Origin: Gnetum montanum
Taxonomy: Eukaryota; Streptophyta; Gnetopsida; Gnetales; Gnetaceae
Assembly: GCA_015680685.1 (NCBI GenBank)
Contig: MNCI01009419.1
Span: 174,419-238,418 of the forward strand
Length of the DNA stretch: 64,000 bases
Direction: 5' to 3'
The notes under the pieces are model-generated. The model had not been told where the DNA came from and did no database searches. It saw nothing but the letters and a program-made list of their open reading frames with translations. Below are positions 55,503 to 64,000 of the stretch, in pieces. A program made the translations under genes and the position numbers. Position 1 is the first letter of the stretch. Every line of letters begins with the position of its first letter.

Positions 55503-58500
55503 ATGGACAAAGGAAAAGAAGTGGAAGGCCAGGGGAGGAAGGGTCTCGACTTGACCTTTGCGGAGGAGACTGAAGCCATGCTACAGTGCCTGCCCCGGCC
55601 AAGGATCCCATCATGGCCTGTGACATCCCACAGGTAGGCTCTAATCCCCGCCTCTGTTATTATTTCTTTGCTTCTCTTTTTCAGCGTAGACAGTCTCGGT
55701 GTATATGCCAAGCGTAGAGCGTTTTCAGCGTATACGCCGAGTGTAACTTCATAGCGTCAAGTCAGGTTAGCGTAGACTGTTAGGGTGTAATTAGTTTTAT
55801 CAGCGTAAGCATTTTTCCTGCACTATCATGTCAGCGTAAGCCACAACGTCATGAGTTCTCTATGCGCGAAGTTTTGTCAGCGTGATTTGTTTGTTCTATC
55901 AGCGTAAATTCTGTTTACTGTGACGGTGTATATGCTGAGGATTTGTTCAGCATATACGCTATGTGTGTGCAGTTGTTTTTACAGCATAGACTTGTTTTTC
56001 ATGTTTCTGGCATAAACTTGTTTGTTCAGTGCTGGTGTAGACTATTTATGCTAAAAGCGAACTTAGGCACATACGCTGACGGTTTCTTCGGCGTATATGC
56101 CGAGCGTAAGAGGTTTAGGCGATAGCGTAAAATAGTTCATTGTCGGTGTATACGTTGAGTTAAGCAGTGTATTACGCTAAGCATAAACAGTTTCACTGGC
56201 GTATACACTAGTTTATGGGCCGTATACGCTGAGTGTAAACAGTTAGTGAATTTTTAGATTTTAAGTGTCGATTCATGATGTAAACTCTCGCTTTTCGGGC
56301 TATTTTGAAGCATGGCTAATTTATCGTGGCGTCTTGATTACTTGTAGAGATAGTAAGCGCTTCCTCCTCGTTGTTGAGCTTGTCGGGGTGTTAACATGGG
56401 TTGGCCCCATTGAGGCTGAGGAGCTTCCCCCGGATCTAACTGTGGATAACAACAGGGTTTGGTTCAGGGAAGGTGCATGTGAATTTCTGGCCTTCATGTT
56501 AGACAATTTCGAGGTAGCCATCTGGTCAAACTTTAGCGAAGTGATTGCATGGAGTGTGCTTGAGGCAATGTTGCCGGGAGCTGCAAAGGATGTCATGGTC
56601 TTCATAGAAGACATTGACGAGGGGCCACTTGTTAATGAGGATGGTTCTACCCACGGGCCTAGGTCAACACGCCCATTAACGCGTGTGTGGGAACTATTGT
56701 CGTGAGGGTTAGACTACCTTAACAATACTCTGTCCATAGCTACCCATGCACACACATTATTCCAGAATCCTCCTGGCACAGTGTACCTAGTGGACAAGCA
56801 GGAATATTTAAGTTTATTGTTTCCTTTCGTCGTTTGGTGTTTGTTTCTTGTTTTGACATTTATTTATTTACAGGCCAAAGGCCAACCCGGATGGGACATA
56901 CGTTGAGGATGAAGGACTAGCTCTTGCTCACACTGCCCTGGAGGCATTCATGATGGGCCCCACCCTTCGTGGAACTGTACTGGGTCAAACGAAGGGAGAG
57001 ATTTTCCATTTTCATAAGCAGTTCTCTAGAGCGTTCGCGATGTGCAAAGCTCGTGGATGGCTTCATGAAGACTGGTCGGACAACGGGCCAGTCATCCCTC
57101 GTGACTCTGGCAGCACATCTAAATCCACCACTAATGGTAAATGATAACATTTCCTAGATATGTTAGTGGGTTTGTTCAATTGTTTGGAGTTACACTGATA
57201 TGACCATTTTAAATTGCTTTTACAATTGATGTACCTCCTGGTGTGGATCCGGTGACAACTGGACAAACTGAGACTACCTTGTCGATGAAGTTCGGGGGGT
57301 GAATAAGGCTCAAAAGTGGTTGTGTAGACACACTCCACCGTCCATCATTCGTTGCCTGGATAATGCCAGCCTCATGGAGATCTTTATGACCCCAAGTCCT
57401 AATGTATCCATACGGGAGATGATTGGGATCATGGATTCTTTTAATGAGTCTGTCTCATACTACAGCACCCAAATTAAGGGTGTCAAGGTAGTTTTTCATC
57501 TATCACCTGAGTTATTTTCAAACTTATTTGGTGTACCGGTAGATAGCTTAAATGTAGTATTAGACAGAGCTCATAAAGAGCTCCAGACGGTTCGTGATTT
57601 GGAAGATTGGCTAGGTGTGGCCAAGGGTGCCAAGGGATTCCCGATGCAGGGGAAAGCAAAAGTTGTCGAAGTGAACGAATTATATCCCTTGTTCAGGGCA
57701 TGGGTATTCCCTAAAACCCTTTCCCAGGTGAAGAGTCTTGGGGTTGAGGCTGTTTGTGTCATGCGAACTATCTTGGAAATAGGCATGCGATATAACTCGG
57801 CCTAATTTTTGTTGTCAGGCATGCACAAGGAGATAGTGCAGTTATGTTCAAATGTCGAGGCGCAATCCCACTTCACCTTTGCATTCTTTGCCAGTTACCT
57901 TCTTCGTTTTGCTGAGTTCCTAGTAGTTCATGTAGACAACAAGTTTGTTTTGTAGGATGGGGGTCAACTATCCCGCCCGTGGATCAATCACTTTTTTGAG
58001 ACAGCTAAATCCCAAGATGCACCTGAAGGCATTGATGAATCCGTTTCTATTACTACAGAGGGATCATCTGGCGCTTCAATCCACACACGTGCTAGTTTGG
58101 GATTGGAGCCAGACGATATACCCTACACTGCTAGAAGGACAGAATGGGTCATCAAGGAGACCATTGGCCAAGCCAAGTCAAAGCTAAAAAGGCCTGAACA
58201 CGCAACTGAGGAAGTCTCCGATGTGAACCAGCCATGCATGAAGTGCATACTCTTCAAGATGCCTGGTAAGCAGACCTCACCCGCTTATTGCTTTATCCTT
58301 TTCGTTTTGTTTATAACTTTTACTTCAATCGCTTACATGTCATTGATATTTTTGGCTTGATTTTAAACAAAGTGAGGAAGCGGGCTTTAGAGACTATCAC
58401 CGAGGAGGAGGAGACCAACACGAAGAAGAATAACGAGGAGAAAAACACGGAGAAGAGCCATGGCGGAGGAACAGAGGAGTTAAAGGAAAATACCATTGAA

Positions 58501-59935
58501 ACTGAACCGTTGGACGATCAGGACACTGTCAACCAAATGTTCAGCAGCTTCCTTAAGGGAAAGCTGGATTTGGGTGACCCCCTAGAGGGTGACAAGGATC
58601 ATGGTACATTTTTCTTTTTATTTCGTTTTGAATTGCTTGATCAATTGTCATTCCTATGGTATTTTATTTTCGTGTTTTTATCTTGTTCAGATGAAGGTAG
58701 CGAGACTAGGACGGTGCAGTTGGACGTACCCATAAAAATTTTTCCTCCTGAGAGGACCGCGGAGGTTAGTTTATCCTGTACCTATGAGCCACTTACTTGG
58801 ACAGAAATGCCAAGTAAGATGGATTTTATGGCTGGAATCGTGGAGGAAGTTGAACGGATCCAGGAGGCCCACCCTGATATAGGTATAAATCATTTAGAGG
58901 TTTGGAGCTTCACATCTTGTTTATATTATCTTAACATTTGTATTTTTCATGTGGGTAGGCGCTAAATTGAGATGGGATCCCTCTGAAAGCATTAGCATAG
59001 AAAGTTTAATCACACTTTCTATGCAGAAGGAGTTGCAGAAGGCCTATTTACGAGGGAGTTGCAGAAGGCCTTGTCCACAACGCTAAGTCGTTATGGACCT
59101 ATAGGTGTTCCATTGAGCAGTTGTGGCTATAGATTTAGGCAAAACAAAAGCAAGTCTTTGAATTGTTAGTAGAACATGATGATGTGAAGGCTCGGTACGA
59201 GTTTTCCGCTGCCAAACTAAGCGGAGATCACTCCTGGCGAACGTCCGAGGTTACGTACACCAGATATTGGAATCTATTGAATCGTCATGCATTGTTGACT
59301 CGGAGAATGGCAGAGCGCAAAGCCCAAATTGATCTCTTGAACCTTAAATGTCAAGATTGAAAAGCCTTCACTTCCAAGATTTGTAAGTGGGGTCAGGATG
59401 AGAAAAATCACAAACATCACTACAAGAAGTCGTTAAAAGAGGTGTCTATTGAAAAGCGCCAACTAGAGATGTTTGTGGAGGGTTTGGGTTTGCGTTCTGC
59501 CTTTGATACTTTTGCTCAAAATACAACTATGGAAATGGAGTCACCTACAAGGGTGATCACAATTGCTTCTAGGGAAGTGTCAGTGGGCAAGTTCCCTCTG
59601 AAACGTCCTACCTGGTCGGCTATCGACAAAGAAAAGACTTTGGCAGATGTCGACTTAGGCCTTGATGGGACAGATTGGGCGAGTGTTTCAGAAGAGGAAA
59701 TCCTTTGTCGGCTAGAATTCGACTTAAGGGGATGTCCTATGGTAAGAGTTTTGTCCTTATGAAGTTAATTTATTGAATAATGTTTAAAATTTTGACATTC
59801 GCTTATTCTTATGTTGGTTGTTTCTTTTTGGTATTTTCAGGATGAAGGTGGCGATGATGCTCAAGAAGCTGGCCAGTGGAGCAGGAGCCCCTGATGCTGG
59901 TGGATTTAAAGGGGACAACCCTCCCGTCTTAGATG
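55503..59935 (+). pseudogene. Eight-exon antisense gene (aORF) of element E
   Basis: Exons: 55503-55633, 56348-about 56798, 56874-57136, about 57226-58265, 58373-58603, 58691-58882, 58959-59741, 59841-about 59935. Exon 1 has the same length as in D (131 bp). Splice sites match D at most junctions; the donor of exon 2 is lost. Shared blocks: LTFAEE-EAMLQCLPRP (exon 1), VVELVGVLTW-GPIE (exon 2), MGPTLRG (exon 3), DAPEGIDESV (exon 4), EPLDDQ and LDLGDP (exon 5), LRWDPSE (exon 7) and SWRTSEVTYTRYWNLLNRH (exon 7). Disabled by TGA at 56703, a one-base loss near 57293, TAA near 57803, TAG near 57953 and TGA near 59358. Function unknown. Confidence 0.82.
55690..56240 (+). repeat. gcgtatac-type repeats in intron 1 of the E antisense gene
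   Basis: Many scattered copies of gcgtatacgc, gcgtatatgcc and tcagcgta-type units, as in intron 1 of D, but without the regular 38-bp period. The LTR of E lacks the palindrome, so the intron copy is independent of the LTR. Confidence 0.8.
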
Positions 59936-60204
59936 TTTAGCGTTTTAATTTTTAAGTTTTTGTTGTTTTTTGACTCATATTTATACGGGAATTGTAACTT
60001 GAAAGTTTTGAGATGGACGAAAACAATTGACACTTGTAATTGTACAACATTCCATGTAAGAAAATTTTTGTTGATTTTGAATTTAATTGTAAACACGACA
60101 CGACAATGTAAAATGTTTTAGCTTTTTTTTTGTTTTAAATATAATGCAGAGATGTAATCGTAAATGCTAAACAAAAAGGAAAACGAAGTATACGTGCATG
60201 AACT

Positions 60205-60338
60205 AGTTTAAGTCCATTTCGGGCCCCAGTCGTAAACGAGGGATATTTTGAATGACACGGGCATATTTTTCTGTTGACAGATCGTCACTGATCGTGGCTA
60301 GTTTTATGTTGTTGCAGACATGATAGTTTAATGATTAG

Positions 60339-60382
<44 letters not shown>

Positions 60383-60430
60383 ATAGTTTAACGTCATTTC
60401 AGACTAACAGTAGTTTAGCGTCATTTCGGA
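60205..60430. repeat. AGTTTA-hairpin array between antisense gene and protease in E, with a TA run
   Basis: Units agtttaacgtcatttcagac and agtttagcgtcatttcgga plus drifted copies (one of the GGCC type near 60208). Interrupted by a TA dinucleotide run at 60344-60377. Equivalent to 43467-43790 in D. Confidence 0.8.
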
Positions 60431-60444
60431 TGGTGGCGATGGCA

Positions 60445-61707
60445 TTATTTTAGTAGTTTTTTTATTCTTTTTATTTTTACATCAGGCGCTGTATCAACTG
60501 GTATGATTTTGTATTCAGCGTCCCCTTTGCTGATCACATTGAATGGTAACTCAACCCAAGGGACGTCTGGCGGAGTGGTTCCTATGTCAATGTTTTCAGA
60601 TGTTTTGGTAGTTGGCATGATTTTTGTGCGAGTTTCCACTTGAGAAGTTGTATGTACAGTGTCAGACACAATTGTTTCTGTTTTAGGTGGGTCTTGTTCC
60701 ATGTTTAAAGGCTTACTACTTACTGGTTTTTGCGCATTTTTATCGTTTCGTTTAGGCTCTTCAAGCTCGATCTCTGAGCCTTGGTCCATGTCCACATGTG
60801 ATGAGATAATAGGCATAGCGGCTTCCCCATGTATGACGATTTCACCACCTTCATAAGGTAGGTGGATCTCTTGGTGTATAGGGGAGGAGACCGCTTTTAG
60901 TTGGGCCAACCAGGGTCTTCCTAATATTAAGTTGAATCCTGGCATTTAATCGACCACTAGGAAATCAGCGAACGTGGGAAATTGGTCCCCTGCTATGAAG
61001 TCTAAGGTCACTGTGCCTTTGACCATTACGCGTGAACCACTAAATGATTTTAAATAGGTAGTTGCAGTTGGTTTGATTAGCTTAGTTAGCCCTAGTTGTT
61101 CAACGATGGGGTACGGTACTACGTTTGTCGCAGCTCCATCATCTACGTGGACCCTATGTATCCTGAACTGGTTTATGCGTATCATTATGAACATGGGGGC
61201 TGTTGTTATTTCCCCTATTTTCTTGTCCACCTTAATGTTGTCGTCATGGAAGCTCAAGGGTTTAGGAGTGGTCGCGTGAGACGAGTACATTACCGCATGA
61301 ATGGCAGGTTCATTCGGGGGCAAGTCCTCGCTTATTGGGATCGACATTAACATGCATACTAGAGCTTCTCGATGTGTTTGGGATGTTAGCACCAAGTCAT
61401 ACAAGCTCAGCGAAGTGTTCTTTTGCTTCAATTCTTGGGTGACTTGTGTCAAGGCCGTTGCTAAGTATCTACTATTGGAGGTATTTGCGTCAGCGGTGAT
61501 TCGGTCCATTGGGCCCAACAGTTTTATTTCATGTTTTGGTGATTTGTCATGTTTGCCCAGCGTTGTTGTTTTAGATGGTTCATGTTTTTCTGATGGTTCA
61601 CCCTTGTTGCCTACGTTTGGCTGGTTGTTAGGTGGCATCATGGGTATGGCGTTAAGTGGAGTGGGCTTAGGTGGCCCCATGGCTAGTCGTTGGTGTTCCT
61701 TCTCCAC
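60445..61707 (-). pseudogene. Element E Gag-linker and protease
   Basis: Two abutting open frames in the same phase, separated by one TAA at about 60946 (D has Glu there). Active site VHVDDGAATNVVPYPIVEQ, then MPGFNLILGRPWLAQL, then a hydrophilic tail. Ends IKKLLK-stop as in D. About 70% similar to D by eye. Confidence 0.88.
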
Positions 61708-61779
61708 ACGTTCATGTGTAATCCTGTCTGCTAGGCGTTCTTGTGTGTGGCATGGTGGGGCTGGTTGTGGAGCCTCGGG

Positions 61780-63480
61780 CTACCGTGGGATTCTTACCAC
61801 ATATGGAGTTGGGCGGAGTTGCTGTTGGAAAGTCAGATGTGATTGGTTAGAAGGCCGACCAGGTACCCTAATGACGTAGGGGCTGGGTTTGCCTTGCATT
61901 TGTGAGGTGGAGGCTTGGTAATCATTAGGACTTTCGAGTATCCTAACGACATATGGAGTTGGTTTTGGTGGAGGTTGTACTTCCACTGTTGCGACAGCTG
62001 GTGGTACTTGGACTATGAAAGGGGTAGGCTAAGCAGAAGGGGTTGGTGCATTTGAGGGAATGACGGGAGGGACACGCATCACGTATGGTTTGTCGCGTGT
62101 CATGGTGTTAGATGTGGGTATGGCCGAGGGTACTCTGATGACGTATGGCTGCTGGGGGGCACGTGGTGGTTGAGGTGTGGGTGTGGACATAGCGGGAGGA
62201 ATCTGAACTATGAATGGCCTATTATGTGTTTCCTGTTTATATTGGGGATAGATAGTGTTAATGTTGGGTGTATCGGAATCATCATCAAGGTAGATTGTAT
62301 TGATGACATACGACACCTCTTTGGTGTTTAGGGGGTCTTTATACACCCCCATAGCCTGATTCTGTGGTTGGAATGAGTTGACCTCATCAAAAGTGATTTG
62401 GCCTTCATCGATCATTCGCTAAATATCCTGCTTCAAGGTGAAACAGTAATCCATACCGTGCCCATTTCGTTGATGGTAGTCACAAAAGCGATCCATTCTG
62501 AAGCCTTTGGATATGGGAGGCTCATCCGGCGTTGCTAAACTTGGGTTTTGAATGAGTTGATAGAACCGGTCATGTCTCTAGATGGCCACAGGGGATAACT
62601 ATTTATGTTTCATCAACGCATCTTTCAAGAGTTGATCAAAGAGCTGGGAGGGCTTCATTGGCAAAGGCGTATATTGATATGGTTCTTTCCTCTTGAAATT
62701 TCGCGTACTATTTGTTGTTGGGTTGTGCGATGATGATGATTCTGGCGCGGTTGTGGGAATTGGTTTATTGTAGTTAGTAGGGGCTGTGGGTGGTTTATTT
62801 TGGTGTGTCATGATTGCTTGTTGCGTGCCTGCTATTGCTGCTATGGTTTTCTTAGCCTTATCTTTATCTTTTTTAGTGTGTTGATTTTTGAAGGCTAAGT
62901 ATGCAGGGTCATGGCTGTTTTGAGCCACCTCTTCTATATTTTTGATTTGTAAAAAAGCCTGGATAAGATTAACCACGTTAAGGTAGTACAGCTTAGATTT
63001 AAAGAAATCGTTAATAGCTCCCTTTAGAATTGTGAGCAAGTATGTCTGGGAGATCAGCTCGTGTAACTCATTGAGAGCGACGCTCCACCTCTAAATAAAT
63101 TTCTATACAGGTTCAAGCGGTGCTTGCTTGACCTGTATGAGGCTGTCTAGTGTGGCCTCAGGTTTCAAGTTGTACTTGAACCTGGTCACAAACTAGTGTA
63201 ATAAGTCTTCCAAGGAGAAGATGGAATTCCTTTGCAGAGCCTGATACCAATCAAGTGCCCTCCCTGCAAGGGACATGGGGTACACTCGGAGAATGGCATG
63301 GGGCCATGCCTGGAGTAGCGCGCATTCTAACCTGAATGTTATTAAGTGAGCGTTGGGGTCTGTCTCCTCGTTGTATTTGGTTAGTGTTGGTAAGGAGACA
63401 CCTTTGGGCAAGGTTAAGGGTGGGACAGAAGAGTTGATGGGGTCATCGTGGTAGAAGTCCACTACCTTCAACTCCATCGT
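61780..63480 (-). pseudogene. Element E Gag, 5' end missing
   Basis: Gag core at 63193-63477 (PMSLAGRALDWYQALQRNSI), linker at 62599-63039 (TILKGAINDFFKSKLYYL), an intact zinc-knuckle-like motif CDYHQRNGHGMDYC near 62480, and proline-rich sequence with six or seven PYVIRVP/PYVVRIP repeats at 61780-62230. Homology to D ends at about 63480; the N-terminal Gag, leader, PBS and 5' LTR are absent. Confidence 0.87.
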
Positions 63481-64000
63481 GGTAAAAGAGTTTTACTAGA
63501 AGAGTTTCTTTCTCTTTTTATACCCATCATTTTTGCTTTCTCTATTACATAGTGATTGAAAACCAAATTTTTGCTAAAAATCTAGGATCACTTTGCTCGA
63601 TTGAGATTGCAAGAACAACAAAATGGATTGGTGGATACTATGCTACCTCATTAGTGATATGAGCCTTTTACAAATTCCTTCATTGATCTTGAAGCCACAA
63701 ATAGAATTCTAGACTTCACTATTAGCTAGCATAGTAATGTTGTCAAAATTTATTTCCATGAATTGATTTTGGATTCCATGCATTAGTTTTCTTTCCCCTT
63801 TTATTTTCTTGAAAATAATTAGTGCATTATTTTGTTTCTCAACAACTAGGATACTAGATCCTTTACTTCTTGGATGGTACCCATAGTCAATGACAAAAAT
63901 TGTGGGATCAAGGCTACTAAACTTAATTGCAAAGGAATCTAAAAGACTGAGAAACACATACTTAGATTTCATTGGACTAAATCACTACACAACTAATTAT
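63481..64000. other. Unassigned flank with an 87-codon minus-strand ORF
   Basis: The sequence after the break of element E matches nothing else in the window. The ORF at 63709-63972 (minus) contains DPTIFVIDYGYHPRSKGSSI and a lysine-rich stretch; no family recognised, no zinc finger or catalytic motif. It may be part of another element or a chance frame. Confidence 0.35.

Noticed and set aside
60344-60377. TA dinucleotide run
   Set aside because: Ordinary microsatellite; D has a shorter one near 43340.

Overview
The window is repeat-dominated nuclear DNA from a plant, almost certainly a seed plant with a large LTR-rich genome (a gymnosperm would fit, but the sequence does not prove it). I find no intact host gene, no rRNA or tRNA gene and no CRISPR. 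Nearly everything is LTR retrotransposon on the minus strand: Ty3/Gypsy elements of several ages nested in each other. Primer binding sites are legible in four elements, and the three well-preserved ones match the 3' end of plant tRNA-Asn(GUU) (from memory of that tRNA).

Layout. Element A (1-9455, left end outside the window) has LTRs of about 3.97 kb around a 2.6 kb interior that encodes only gag and protease, so it is non-autonomous. Its U3 carries gene-like fragments. 9456-12627 is AT-rich non-coding DNA. Element B (12628-16275) is a truncated relative of A: 5' LTR, PBS and the start of gag. Element C1 (16276-22707) is a decayed 5' half (protease, gag, PBS remnant, LTR) of a Tat-like element. 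22708-25235 holds a decayed, apparently spliced minus-strand gene of unknown identity, followed by a tandem array of about 180 bp (25560-27094). Element C2 (27100-32207, resuming at 49438-49499) is a 3' half (LTR, 3' UTR, integrase). Element D (32208-49437) is a complete 17.2 kb Tat-lineage element inserted into C2 with a perfect CTAAC target duplication. Element E (49500-about 63480) is a related element that also entered C2 pol and has lost its 5' end. 63481-64000 is unassigned.

Most interesting content. D and E both carry a multi-exon gene on the opposite (+) strand, placed between protease and reverse transcriptase (38895-43311 in D, 55503-59935 in E). Exon lengths, intron phases, most splice sites and a TATA box 136-270 bp upstream of the ATG are shared, although the two elements have very different LTRs. 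In each copy stop codons or frameshifts have accumulated at different places, so the common ancestor was open at those sites. The gene is bracketed on both sides, and the pol 3' UTR is filled, by copies of a 20-nt motif AGTTTA-N2-GYC-N6-GRC whose Y and R positions covary as a base pair. A second motif, the palindrome AGCGTATACGCT and variants, recurs in D's LTRs, its gag leader and intron 1 of the antisense gene, and also in E's intron 1 although E's LTR lacks it.

The sense genes make the usual retrotransposon set: gag for the particle, protease, reverse transcriptase, a Ty3-type RNase H followed by a second archaeal-type RNase H (a Tat-lineage hallmark), and integrase with an HHCC finger and GPY/F-like tail. 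All copies in the window are disabled by stops, frameshifts or active-site changes.
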